The position numbers were made by a program, and so were the translations under genes. DNA of 64,000 nucleotides. It comes from Ailanthus altissimus (lineage: Eukaryota; Streptophyta; Magnoliopsida; Sapindales; Simaroubaceae). Location of the stretch: positions 8,866,001 through 8,930,000 of the forward strand of contig OX327704.1 in the NCBI GenBank assembly GCA_946807835.1. The letters are read 5' to 3'. Shown in pieces: positions 22,241-33,614 of this stretch (positions are counted from its first letter, which is position 1; each line of letters opens with the position of its first letter). The notes beneath the pieces were generated by a model. That model was not told where the DNA came from. It worked only from the letters and a program-made list of their open reading frames with translations, and did no database searches.

Positions 22241-25200
22241 TTGTCTTATAAAGATAAGATAAGAAGAATATAAGCAATTTATTAAATATACATATTAGAC
22301 ACACACGAACTGAAGGGCACCAGAGTAATAATTATAACTGACTCGGAATCTTAGAATTGTTCTAGATTCGGAATAATTTGTATATATCATAGATCAATAG
22401 ATAATAAGAGATGTTTCTGATAATATTTCTTCTAAAGAGTTTTAAATTATCAGAAAAAGGATAAAGATAATTTGAGAGTCAATTCACAAATATATCCTGA
22501 CCTCAATATCTACTGATATTTAGTGAGAGCAAGTGCACAAGAATAGCAAGTAGTATTATGCTCCTTACTAAAAGAATTATTTTGATATATCCAAAATCCG
22601 CAAGATGAGAATAAATGCAAAGGAAATTGTTTTCATTGCAACATTGTTGGATGCTGTAATTGTTACTGTCCAAGTACCTCGAAATAGACAATATAAACCT
22701 CATAGATGAATATTTACTAAAATATTGACATTTCATCAACATTTGATACTAGAAAAATGCTATGTATTAGATATTGCCTACTCCTCTCATATCTACAATT
22801 GTTGTATGATTTGAGAAATGCTTAAAAAGATAATGTAAGGAGAAGTTCATCTTCATGTAGGAAATAGAGATTTCCATAACGATGAAGTTGTTCACACTTT
22901 TAGTCATTTCTCTTATCTGGCAGAAGCATAAAATTGTATACTAATTATTTTATGCTGAACATTATCATATAGTTAGTACCTCTTCTTATGTGAGACATTG
23001 AAAGTTATCATGTATAAAAAAGAAATTATTTCTTATATTTATATGATGTTGATAGTGCATCGTTAGCTGAATATTAGTTAATGAAAGTCCATTATAATTA
23101 AGATACAATAGGAAATGTCTTGAATAATTTGGTGACAGATAAAGTAGTAAGTTCAAAACTTTAAATATTATAGAATTGTGCCAAATGAGACTAAGACATA
23201 CTCACGTGAGATGCCTAACCCGTTTGGTTGGGGATGGTTAGATACTTGATCTTATTATGGAACTATATCCGGTTTATGAATTTTGTATTCAAGGGAATTG
23301 TTGGTATACAACACCATGCCAACGGATTTATTAGAACTTGTACATAATGATGTACGTGGTCCAATAAATCACATTGCTATAGATAGGTTTCCCTACTTCA
23401 TTGTGTTCATTGATGAATGTCACGATCTAGACATGTGTTTGTTGAAACATAAGTTGGAAAGTTTTAAAATGTTCAAAAGGCTTCCGACTTAAAGTACAGA
23501 AACCAACCACCATATGCATTAAACGTCTTTGATCAGATTGAAGCGATAAATACAAAAGTAGTAGATTCTTGAAACATTTAAGGGAGAATGAGATTCTCAC
23601 TCACTATAGTCCTCCAAGTATTCTTAAAATACAATAGTGTTTTCAAAAATGAGGAATCGAACTTTATTAGATAATGACCAATTGATAATGAAGTACACTG
23701 ATCTTTTAAAAATATCTACTAGGGTTATGCTCAAGAAACTGCTATTTACTTATTGAATAGAGTTCCATCAAATCCTTTCCTTACTATTCCATATGAGGTA
23801 TAGACTAACAGAAAACCTAATCTTAAGTATGTTAAGATTTGAGGTTGTCCTGTTTAAGTAAAAGTTACCTAACAGAATAAACTTACACCCAATAAGTATA
23901 AGTATCGGTTCAAAGGATATCCTATATACTTTAAGCGATATCAGTTCTATGATCCAGGAGGAATTAAACATTCGTTTCTTATAATGTCACTTTCTTAAAG
24001 AAATAGTTTCTCATAGGTTGTGCAAATTATAAAAAGATTGAACTTGATGAAGTCAATCAAAGATTTATGGAACCGATGATGGAACTTCATACTCAAGCGA
24101 GTCACATACCTTTTAGACACCCTCTACTTAAGTCAGGAAGAATGTCAAGAATGTTTGTAAAGTATTGTTTGATACTTGAAGATGTCTTTAGGGTTTTCTC
24201 AATTGAAGAAAAATATCCTATGACTTGCAAAGAGGTAATGTTAAACATTAATTTAGGAAAATAACAAGAAGTCATGAAGTCCAAAATTGACTCAAAGCAT
24301 GTCAATCAAGTCTAGGACTTGATTAAGCTTCCTAAAAGAATAGTTCCAAGTGTTTGTAAAAGAGTTTACAAGCGGAAGTGTAAAGGCCTATTGGAGGTAG
24401 AGATTTTCAAAGCCAGACTAATGGTAAAATGTTATACTCCCGAAGCTGAAATCTTTATTTTGATCAAGTAATCAGAAAGTTTGACTGTTATAAAATATGA
24501 AGATGAAGCATGTGTGTTCAAAAATGGCAATAGGAGCAAAATTGTCTTTTAGGTTCTCTATGTATAGATGACATACTCTTATCAAAAATGATATAGGTAT
24601 GTAATAGTTAGTCAAGAATTATTAAGTAAAAACTTCTCCAGGAAGGATTAGGGAAAGGTTTCTTATATACTGGGCATAAAAACTTTATGAAGATAAAGCT
24701 AGAGCTAAAAAGCTGATAAGACTCTCTTAATCCTTATACATAAAAAATATTCTTAAAAAGTATAACTTTAATAACTGTGAGATAGTTATTGTATCTTTCA
24801 AACCCGACAGTCGTCTTTATAGGAAAATGTCTCCTTAGATGAAAGAGTTAGAATGTCTAACATAAAATATATATCAATTATAAGTAGTTTGATATACATC
24901 ATGTTGTGTACGAAACATGACATTAGTAAAGCTGTAAACGTTACGAGCCAGAATATGTTTGATATATGTAACGACTATCAGATGGTCGTGAAACATATCC
25001 TAAAATATCTTATAGATATAAAAGATAAGTTTCAAAAATATAAAGAATGTAATTCACAAATAAGAAGATACACAGATTCAGACTTTGAGTCTGATCATAA
25101 TTACAAAAAGCCTACATCTGGATATGTGTTCTTTTTAATAAGTGTCGCAATTAGTTAGTAGCATATTTAATAAGTGTCTACAGTTGATTCTATCTTAGAT

Positions 25201-25500
25201 GAAGAATACCTTGCGAGTTTAGAAGCTATAAAGGAAACAATATGGATATGTAAAATAGTCATTGAACTCGAAATAGTTTCAAGTTCAGTGGATCCTATCC
25301 CACTGTATTACGACAATTAATGGGGTAATTACTCAAGTACAATAGCCAAGAATACACCATAAGTCTAAAAATATAGAGATTAAATACCATGTATTTAGAC
25401 AAAGATTAGTTGAAAGAGATGTAATAGTATCTAGAGTAAATCCTATAGGAAAGATAGCAAACTCGCTTACTAGTGCCTTAACTCCTAAGAGTATTTGAGA
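22240..25500 (+). pseudogene. Degenerate Copia gag-pol of element C
   Basis: A dead Copia polyprotein. A gag start trace is present near 22300-22375 (HELKGT...). The rest of gag is missing and protease follows near 22745 (YVLDIAYSSHIY). Then come an integrase-core trace (DLLELVHNDVRGPINHIAID, 23317-23376), RT pieces near 24310-24600, and a better preserved RNase H/connection segment (24853-25158) with IIYIMLCTKHDISKAVNVTS-like and RRYTDSDFESDHNYKKPTSG blocks, followed by DEEYLASLEAIKETIWI near 25200. Stops and frameshifts are frequent. Lineage is as for A, B and D (Tork/Tnt1-like by eye). Confidence 0.82.
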
Positions 25501-25560
25501 AACACATAGAGTTGATAAATAGTAGATATCATCGTGAATAGCAGTAGAGCAAGTGGGAGT

Positions 25561-26736
25561 TATTAGAGATGGTGCTTAGGTGCCATTTTGATTAACAGTA
25601 ACCATTTTGATAATAATCGTTAATTTATAATTACATGGTAAGAAGTTTGTAACATTTACAGATATTGTAGATCTAAATAAGTTTAGATTTGATCTAAAAC
25701 AGTTTGGGTCAGTACTAAAAGTTAGCAATTCTAAACATTAGAATCTTGTCTGAAATAGAACAAAGACCCAAGAATATATTAGTAATGACAAAGTTGCAAA
25801 AGAGTTGTAAATAGTGCTAAGAAATGTCATTATGCAGTATATTCTTGAAAACATCATTCCTAATCTATGGTTACCTACATGAGTTGATCAGTATTCCTTC
25901 TATATCAGTGTATGTCTATATTTGGATTGTCCAGATGGTTAGACTTAACAAACTATAGGCTCAACTTGTATGGTCTAACGCTCCATTCTGTAATATTTAC
26001 AACGTATATGTGGGACATTATTCATGGATTTGTGAAAGTGTTTCGTAAGACAAATGAAAGTAAACCTATGGAGTCTAACAAAATGAAGTGTACTCATTTA
26101 GTACTATAGTGGTAAGACGAATTGAACGGTTTGATCCGACTTGATTTTTAAAAATAGGATATGTTTCAAGACCTCTCTAGAAAATGGGAAACATACATTG
26201 CAAATGTTACAGAGAGGTCCTTATTGCATGACAAAGGAAATCTTAACACATGTTTGACAAGTGGCACATTATGGCTTTACATGATTGACACTTGGCACCA
26301 TACATGGGATGCATGAGTGACAAGTGTCAACCATGTAAACATTGAGGTGGCTAAAGGTTTGCAAATGTTGTTTTCAATAAGGTCCCTATTTCTAATCAAC
26401 AAAAACAACCCTATTTTGAGAGAATGTCAAAATTTAATACTGTTGAAAATTGATCAAACATGCTGCCATTCTAGAATTTCAATCCCGCCATTTTGTTGAA
26501 GCCTATAATTGTTTAAGGGTCGACTTCAATGTGAGCTCCAAGTAAAGAAATGTCCAAAGGCTATAAATGTATGATTTTCTAGACTTATTAGTGTAACAAG
26601 ACTTCAATTTCAGTATATTTGTTGCTTAGGAAATTAGTTTTCAATTTCACTGCGTAATTATGTATGATTGTCATGCATTAGATAAAATGAGCAATGAATA
26701 CAATCACATGCATTCACTATGAATACACGTTTAAAA
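25561..26736 (+). repeat. 3' LTR of Copia element C, internally deleted
   Basis: It starts TATTAGAGATGGTGC right after the polypurine tract AGCAAGTGGGAGT (25548-25560) and ends ...ACGTTTAAAA. Compared with the 5' LTR it lacks roughly 18285-18840. The junction lies near 25950-25960, where ...AGACTTAACAAACTATAGGC passes straight into TCAACTTGTATGGTCTAACG. The palindromic TGACAAGTGTCA cluster is kept (26255-26330). Confidence 0.8.
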
Positions 26737-26938
26737 ATACAAACACAAAATAGCTCATTGAATGAGCCTTAATTGTCAGATATTTGTTACCCAACTAAAT
26801 AAAAGTAGTTGAAGTCCTAGAGTCATTGGAGCTAAGGATGCCCTCAGTATTGCACAGCAGCGCTAACCCTAGTAGGCACACCCTGTTATTAGTCCCAATA
26901 AAGGGCCACCTTGGCCCAGAGCGCATTAGTAATGTAAT
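26737..26938. other. Remnant between Copia C and Athila element E
   Basis: A short non-coding piece with AATAAAGGGCCACCTTGGCC near 26908. It is probably the continuation of the older Gypsy 3' region (8291-9222, 17646-17930). No gene is seen. Confidence 0.4.
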
Positions 26939-27060
26939 TGATGAGCGTATTTCATATATAATATTTTGACTTTCTTAACTTAATATTTGCTTAACGTAAG
27001 TATGAATATGTGACTTTTATGTGTATTATTGTTATTTTATAGGTTTAACAAAACAACGAA
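26939..27060 (+). repeat. 5' LTR fragment of Athila element E
   Basis: It begins TGATGAGCGTATTTCATAT, like the TGATAAGCGTAAATTATAT start of the other Athila-type LTRs here (reverse of 41280-41307). It runs to GTTATTTTATAGGTTT (27031-27046) and then diverges. The rest of the LTR, the primer binding site and the leader are missing before gag. Confidence 0.6.
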
Positions 27061-27109
27061 AAAATAACAAAAAAATGAAGATCAAGTATGTTGTCCTAAC
27101 TATCGATGG

Positions 27110-28490
27110 TGTGCAATCTAGTATTCGGCAACCAACTATCATTGCCAACAACTTTGAGATTAAGCCGAATATTATTTAGATGCCGAAAGAAATTGTATAG
27201 TTTAGTGGAGCTCTCAATGATGATCCGAACATGTACATCATAAATTTTTTGAAAATTTATGATATTTTAAATACAACTAAGTCTCTGATAATGCCATTAG
27301 ATTGAGACTATTCCCTTTCTCTTTAAGGGATAAAGCAAAGAGCTAGTCGATGTCATTGCCGTTAGGATCTATATTGACGTGGAAGGATCTAGCACATAAT
27401 TTTTTAGCTAAGTTTTTCCCACCATCGAAGATAGTAAAGATGAGGAATGACATCACCTCATTCAGTCAAATTGATAGAGAATCGTATGAGGCATGGGAGT
27501 GCTTTAAAGACATGTTAAGGAAGTGTCCTCATCATAGAGTCCCTAAATGACTTTTAGTCCAAATATTCTATAATGAATTAGTAGGCCATTTAAGGACCAT
27601 TATAAATGTCGTTGCTGAAGGTGCTTTAATAAATAAAGCTTATGATTTATTAGAAAAGATGGCATTAAATAGTTACCAATGACTAGCTGAGAGAGTTACA
27701 CCCAAGAGAGTTGCCAATGTATTTGAGATTGACGCATTCAATGCATTGACAGTGCAAATAAACTTATTATCCAAGAAATTTGATGTATGAAACGTCGTCA
27801 AAACCCAATAAGTGACATGCGACTTTTGTGGTGATAACCACATGAATGGTGGTGCATGGAAACAAATTTTATGGGCAATTTTAATTGATGACCACCTAAT
27901 CCAAAATCTAACTTCTATAATCTGAGGTAAAGAGATCATCTAAACTTCTTGTGGTATTACAACCAAGATGAGCCATCTAGACCAATGAATCCCCAAAATT
28001 CTTGCCACCATAAGAGAAGAAACTGACATTAGAATACATGTTTATGCAATATATGAAGTCCAACGATACCATCTTATAGAATCATTCAGTAACTTTGAAG
28101 AATTTAGAGGTCCAAATGGGACAACTTGCTGCTATAATTAATAGGAAACCTCAAGGCACTTTACCAAGCAATACTGAGATAAATCCAAGAGTAAATGTAG
28201 AATAATGCCAAGCCATCAACTCGAGGAGTGGTAAGATCTTACAAGATAACACATCCTCACCACCACCATCAATTATAAAGGCAAATGAAATGCAAAACAA
28301 ATTATGAAGTGCAGAAAAGTTCAATTACAGTAAAAAATACCAATACCAATGTGTAGTATCAACAGTTCACACCTCCTCCACCATTCCCGCAGAGGCTACA
28401 AAATGAGAGATTAGATAAGCAATTCTCTAAATTTCTTAATGTTTTTAAGAAATTACATATTATCTCCCTTTTGCAAATGCACTCGAACAG
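27110..28490 (+). pseudogene. Athila-type gag remnant of element E
   Basis: A capsid-type gag of the retrotransposon gag family. Visible blocks are ANNFEIKPNII near 27150, FSGALNDDPNMYIINFL near 27205, then the best segment from 27350 to 27550 with WKDLAHNFLAKFFPPSKIVK and ITSFSQIDRESYEAWECFKD followed by CPHHRVPK. After a stop come QIFYNELVGHLRTIIN and AYDLLEKMALNSYQ (to about 27680), and a zinc-knuckle-like trace near 27830. The order and wording match plant Athila/Cyclops-class gag. Frameshifts and stops break it into at least six pieces, so it is not functional. Confidence 0.85.
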
Positions 28491-29031
28491 ATGCCTAGCT
28501 ACGTTAAATTCATAAAGAGTATCCTTTCCAATAAGACGAGACTAGAAGATTATAAGACAGTAGCATTAACAAAGGTGTGTAGCGTTATTCTTCAGAAAAA
28601 ACTGTCTCCTAAACTCAAAGATCCCAGGAGATTTACCATACCTTGCCCCATTAGTAATCGTGACCTTGGTAAAGCTCTATGCGATCTAGGAGTGAGTATC
28701 AATCAAATGCCTCTCTCCGTCTACAACAAGTTAGGTTTTATAATAGTAAAATCGATCAATATCACACTTTCACTTGCTGATCGCTCTCACCTACCCGAAA
28801 GGAATTATAAAAGACATGCTAGTAAAGGTGGATAAATTTATCTTCCTTGTCGATTTCATTATTCTAGACATGAAAGAATACAAGAAAATCCTTATCATTC
28901 TTAGAAGACCCTTCATAGCCACGGAATATATGGCTATTGATGTTCAAAAAGGAGAAATGACTATAAGAGTACAGGATGACACTGCAACATTCAAAGTTTT
29001 CAAAGAGATCAAGTTTGCATCAGAAAGTTAA
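28485..29031 (+). pseudogene. Athila-type protease remnant of element E
   Basis: Retropepsin-like domain after gag. In the first frame (28491-28835) come EQMPSYVKFIKSILS, TVALTKVCSVILQKKLSPKL, and the active-site block KALCDLGVSINQMPLSVYNK. The aspartate of the DLG triad (equivalent to DTG) is kept, while the usual DLGAS reads DLGVS. A single shift near 28800 moves to the next frame (to 29031): KDMLVKVDKFIFLVDFIILD, RRPFIATEYMAIDVQKGEMT. This is one of the least damaged coding pieces of the Athila elements here. No RT follows. Confidence 0.88.
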
Positions 29032-29049
29032 GACTGTGGTAGTATTAAT

Positions 29050-29262
29050 GTGATGCACCTAAATGCCAAAAAGCTCAAAGAGATGGAGATGTTAAATTCT
29101 CACATAAAAAAGAAGGTGTTAAGGCATAGTAAAAGAAGAAAGAAGAAAAAGAAAAAGAAAACGAAAAGAAGAAAATGGAGCAATACGATGATAGGATCGA
29201 AGATAAGGGCAAATGAGAGACACTTCACTGGTTTAAGATTCAAGTTTTCTGAAGAAGCATGA
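29050..29262 (+). pseudogene. Basic tail after the protease of element E
   Basis: An open stretch in the same element with a strongly basic, low-complexity lysine/arginine run (about 29120-29180) ending ...FKFSEEA. Such basic tracts follow gag-pro in Athila-like elements. It may equally be a purine-rich repeat that happens to stay open. Confidence 0.4.
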
Positions 29263-29428
29263 AGAAAATGAAGCATAAGCTACTGCCCTTTGCTTAATTA
29301 AAAGATATGGAAGCCAAAGGATAGGAAGCCCAGCAAGCTCACATATAAATATGCTTCCACCATTAACTTTGATCTTTTATAAGAGTAGAAAGAACTTAAT
29401 CAAACCGATGATGCTAAATCAAGCGTTT

Positions 29429-29446
29429 CTTGGGAGGCAACCCAAG
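29429..29446 (+). other. Conserved hairpin motif in Athila element E
   Basis: CTTGGGAGGCAACCCAAG has a perfect 6-bp stem (CTTGGG/CCCAAG) around the loop AGGCAA. Element F has a decayed copy, CTTAGGAGGCAAACCAG, at 32681-32697, also after its protease remnant. I recall this GGGAGGCAACCCA sequence as common in plant Athila/Ogre-type elements, but its role is not known to me. Confidence 0.6.
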
Positions 29447-30406
29447 TAATTTTTATTTTTATTTTTGTTTAATTTTAGTTTTAGTTATGTTAGTTTCTTT
29501 TCATTGTAGGAATAAATAAGCAAAAGGAACAGTCAAGGAAGCAGGACGAGCAGATGCAAGCGTTGGGAGCAAAGGAACACTGCAGTCCAATCAATAGGCA
29601 ACAATGTTGCATTGCTTCAACTTCATTTACCAGAGGAGTTTTCTTACTTTTAAGTTTATTTTTTTACATTACGGACAATGTCTAATTTATTTTTGGAGGT
29701 AGGAAATACATAACCTATGTTTATTTTTGTTGTGTAATTTAAGTAGTTGTTTTATGAGAATTTTTTTTATGTGTTAAGTTTTGGTTGTAAAGATGATCAT
29801 TAGTCTATAATAAGATTTAGAATATTAGTTGAATTTTTTTCACTAGAAGATACTTTATGCTTAAGTAATACACCACAGTCTCGATGATCAATACTCTAGA
29901 ACTTGTTTGATTACTACTTGAAGCAAAATCCTAGAAATCACATGAATAGGAAAATGATATTAAGCCATCTTTAGACCGATTAAGCCTTTTCTAGCCTACC
30001 TTAATTGTATATTTATCTCCTGTTGCCCTTTTTGAACCTAATTACCCATTTTTTTCTATTTAATCACATTACAAGCCGTAATACTTTTTACTTATTTATC
30101 CTAAAATCTACTCGTAGCACTATAAACCTTGAATTTACTTAGAAATATTGTTAAAAGGAAAAAGGTTGTATGTTTGAAAATGGTAATGCAATGTAAAGCA
30201 ATAAGTCTTAAAGGTGCATATCAATCTAAGTTTAGGGGTATATAAAAAAAAAAGAGATGAAAAGGGAAGAAAGGTGCTTTAAATGCATAAATACCCCCTG
30301 CTTAAGAAAATTAAGAAATTCTAAGCAAAAGTGATAAAAAAAAAAAGAAAGATGAAAATACAATATGTTTAGGGGATGAGATAAATAATCAAGGAGAAAG
30401 GAATCA
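29447..30406 (+). other. 3' non-coding region of Athila element E
   Basis: AT-rich, with no gene. It contains a degenerate ACGGACAATGTCTAATTTAT (about 29672-29691), a version of the ATTGAGGATAATGTC motif in element F (41751-41765). The stretch around 29893-30050 (CTCTAGAACTTGTTTGATTA...) is shared with element F at 53868-54010. Several poly-A tracts lie at 30245-30460. Confidence 0.6.
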
Positions 30407-31669
30407 ATAGGTTTGGAGTCAATAGAGTAAATGAGGATGAAAATCCGAAAAAAAAAGACAAAAACATTAAATTGCCACAGTACCATGCTACAATAATTTT
30501 GCTACAATGCCCAGCACCCCAGTGCCTAAAATTTAGTGCCACAACACTGTGTGAACAATGCCCCCATGAATAATACGCATGAACAATACCCTATGAATAA
30601 TATTCTAATTTGATTGTATTTGATATTTCACCCTAATTTGAAGAGATAAACCTATAAATAAAAGGCCAAAAGCCTTGATTCAAAAAATCAATTAGAGAGG
30701 CAAAAACTTAGATAAAGAATTCACAACACAAAAGTCAAAGATCAAAGCCAAGAAATCAAGATTCAAGCTTCAAGTCAAGATTGAGAGAAAAGAAACCCAA
30801 GACGTCTTATTGATTAGTTTTCCTTCTATTTTCTTATTATTATGTTCTTGTTCTTGCTATTATTCATAGATTGATTTGATACTCTTGATTTTGTGATGAG
30901 CTAAACTTGTTATTTTAGGGTTAAACTATGTGAACCTAGTATGTAGTTGGATTTTATTGATTATTAGTTTATGAACTTAATTATTATAATTGATTCATTC
31001 TATCTTGTGTTTATTACTTTTTTTATATCTAGCCAATATTATGAATGATTAAGGAACCATGATGAGCTTGACAAAGGGATTCATGTGTTTAGCCTAAGAT
31101 AGTTTGATACATGATCATAATGTAATAACTATGAGTTCCATCTAGGATAGACATATACCTAGGTGGTATATATGGTATTATTTAGATGTGATCGTAATGA
31201 ATTACATTCTAATTTGATTACCATAAACATTTAGGTGATTGTTAGAATGTGTAATATAGTCACTTGACCATCGACAGAAGCTTGTAATGAAATTAGTGTC
31301 TAAGCCAACAATTTATGTTAAGGGATTAATTAAGTGGTTAATGAATCCAATGAAATACTAGAGGATGAGTTTATACCCTAGAGTATTATCCTTTGGTGAA
31401 TTTATTTCTTTGTTTGTTTGCTATTTATGTTTAGTTTAATTTGATAGAATTAGGTTAATTAATTAAATTTCAAATTTTGATTTTTCTGAATAAAAGTTTA
31501 GTTTAGTAATTGATTGAAGAATTAGATCACATAGTCCTTGTGGGAACGATATCTGAACTTAAATCCTATATTACCACATAATCCCTATGGGAACGATATC
31601 TGGACTTAAACCCTATGTTACTTGATACAATAGTGTGCACTTGTACTTAGCTACTATAGCATACAATCA
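30407..31669 (+). repeat. 3' LTR of Athila element E, lacking its first ~100 bp
   Basis: It starts at ATAGGTTTGGAGTC, a point inside the family LTR (compare the reverse strand near 41200), so the TGATAAGCG end is missing. A GC-rich GCACCCCAGTGCC-type array follows (30485-30600), then a TATA box CCTATAAATA (30651-30660), an AT-rich body and a tail with GTGGGAACGATATC and GTGTGCACTTGTACTTAG, ending ACAATCA. A 47-bp unit is tandemly duplicated in the tail (31528-31574 and 31575-31621). Confidence 0.75.
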
Positions 31670-31684
31670 CTTATGTTTTAAAGC

Positions 31685-32250
31685 AAATGACCTAGTTATG
31701 TCAAGTTAATGAAAGACATTCTAATAAGGAAAAAAGACTAAGAGAGTTTAAAATAGTTGCTCTAACAGAATAGTGTAGTTCTATTCTATAGAGAAAAAAA
31801 ACCTCCACCAAAACTCAAGGATTCAGGGAGCTTCATTATTCCATGCACTATTAGGAATCAATTTTTTGGTAAAACTTTATATGACTTAGGAGCTAGTATT
31901 AATTTAAAGCCACTTTCTATATACAAGAAGCTGGGTATTGAGGAAGTAAAGCCAACCACTATTACATTATAGCTTGTTGATAAATCTCTCACTTATCCAA
32001 GGAGCGTCATTGAAGATATACTTGTGAAGGTGGATAAATTTATCTTTCTAGCATATTTCATTGTTCTTGATATAGAGGAAGATCATGAAATTTAATCATT
32101 CTTGGAAGAACATTATTGGTTACTAGCAAAACACTTATAGATGTGCAAAAAGTAGAGCTTACAATGAGAATCCAAGATCAAGAGGTAAATTTTTAAATTT
32201 TCAAAGCATTGAAATTTCTAAGTGAGACTGCAAATTTTTCAGCATTTATA
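31685..32250 (+). pseudogene. Athila-type protease remnant of element F
   Basis: A second copy of the retropepsin region. It shows FGKTLYDLGASINLKPLSIY (active-site DLGAS kept), EEVKPTTITL, DKSLTYPRSVIEDILVKVDK and FIFLAYFIVLDIEEDHEI, and later a decayed VQKVELTMRIQDQE trace. Stops occur near 31772 and 31969. Coding homology begins right after the end of the element E LTR, at the point matching the EQMPSYVK stretch of E, so the upstream gag of F has been removed or replaced by E. Confidence 0.85.
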
Positions 32251-33614
32251 TGATGGATAGTGAGGTCAAAGACACTCTTATAAATAATTCTAGTAGAGCT
32301 TCACTCAAAGACATTATTGTCAATAAGACTAATGGTAGCACCAAAAATGTGGAGAGAGAAGACTAAGAGGTGGCATAAAAAGAAGATTTTAGAACGACAA
32401 TTCAAAACTGGACCAACGGGGTTTACTCTTTTGTTCAAGGTTTAAAACAATTTATAAGAAGACTTAAATCAAGATGGTTAAGGCCATTCTTATCCCTAAA
32501 GTGTTTCTAGATTGAGTTGTGGAAGCCGAGGATAAGAATTCCAAGAACATTCAAAGTAAATAGGCAATAATTAAAGCACTATTAGAGATAAAAGGTTGAT
32601 CACAAAAAATCCTTAGTAATTCTATTCAAATTTTTGTGAATAAGGAAGATGTCAAGCCAATGATATTAAATGAAGCAATTCTTAGGAGGCAAACCAGATA
32701 AATATTTTTTTCTTATTATTATTATTTTTTTGTTATTTAGTAATTTTAAAAAAACAATAGCATGTCAATGCTACAGCACCCAAGAAGTTAGAACATCAGC
32801 GGTAACGCCAACTCAAGCCAAAATTGTGCAATAAGGTAGAACATTAGCACCCCGGAGCCAATATAGAACAATGCAGCACCACAAATTTAGAACCTCAATG
32901 CAATATTACCAAAAAGACAATGTCGTAGCATTAAAGGCTGAAAAATACCCCTCAAATTCTTGGTCTCAGCACTGCAGCATTAAGACAAAAATTGGCTTTT
33001 AAAAATAAGACCTAAACCCAAACTTTAAGTTCAAACTCTCTTCTCAAACACACCAAAACCCCTCAAAAAACACCAAATTCCACTAAATTAAAGGCAATTC
33101 AAACACCAATACCATTAAATCAACCATTCACAGCAATATTCAATGAAGAAATTTAGGGGAAATCACTTGAATAGTTTGGGTAAGTACTTGGGCTAAAACT
33201 TTTAGTTGAAGTGATAGATTACTCATACACATACTTTAAGGTATCAATATCTAGTTCTATTGTGATTATTGAAACATTATGCATCAAGTAAACCAAATCT
33301 ACATGCAAAATGTGAAATTACTTAAGATTAGTGTGAAGATATTTTGCATGCCCTAGTATAATTGAAGATTGAGTAAACATAATAAGATTGAGGTTGAAAA
33401 TTGAGATTGGAGCTATGTGTGAGGGTTGATTTATTGTGAAGTATAAATTTTAATAGGGTTTAAACTTTGAAATTGTGAAATTGGTGATATTGTGGTATTA
33501 ATTTTAGGCAAATTTTGAAACAGTGGTGGTCAGTATTGAAATTTCTTATTGAGTTTGGTAAATTATCTAAGAGCTTAGTAGGTATCATTGTTAGAAATCT
33601 CTTGATAGAAATAC
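32251..33614 (+). other. Spacer of element F between protease and 3' gene
   Basis: No RT, RNase H or integrase trace is seen. A decayed hairpin motif lies at 32681-32697. A GC-rich array of ATGCTACAGCACCC / CAATGCAGCACC motifs is at about 32760-32990, outside any LTR here. A CAAACACACCAAAACCCC-like leader (33045-33065) and a possible splice donor GGGTAAGTAC (33178-33187) precede the next gene. Confidence 0.5.

Larger units (their letters stand above)
17931..26736 (+). mobile_element. Copia element C, full length, with nested solo LTR
   Basis: A Ty1/Copia element with a 5' LTR (17931-19623), primer binding site, leader, degenerate pol, polypurine tract (25548-25560) and 3' LTR (25561-26736). 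The flanks are ATAAA (17926-17930) and ATACA (26737-26741), a 5-bp target duplication with one mismatch. The leader is split by an inverted solo Athila-type LTR (20035-21389). The 3' LTR is about 520 bp shorter than the 5' LTR through an internal deletion. Confidence 0.8.
26939..31669 (+). mobile_element. Athila-type Gypsy element E without pol
   Basis: An element with an LTR start (26939, TGATGAGCGTATTTC), a gag-protease remnant (27110-29031), a lysine-rich tail, a conserved hairpin (29429-29446), an A/T-rich 3' region and a 3' LTR (30407-31669). No reverse transcriptase, RNase H or integrase trace lies between protease and the 3' region, so the element is deleted for pol or was gag-pro only. 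The 5' LTR is mostly gone. The outer flanks GTAAT and CTTAT do not match, so the two ends were not made by one simple insertion. Confidence 0.7.
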
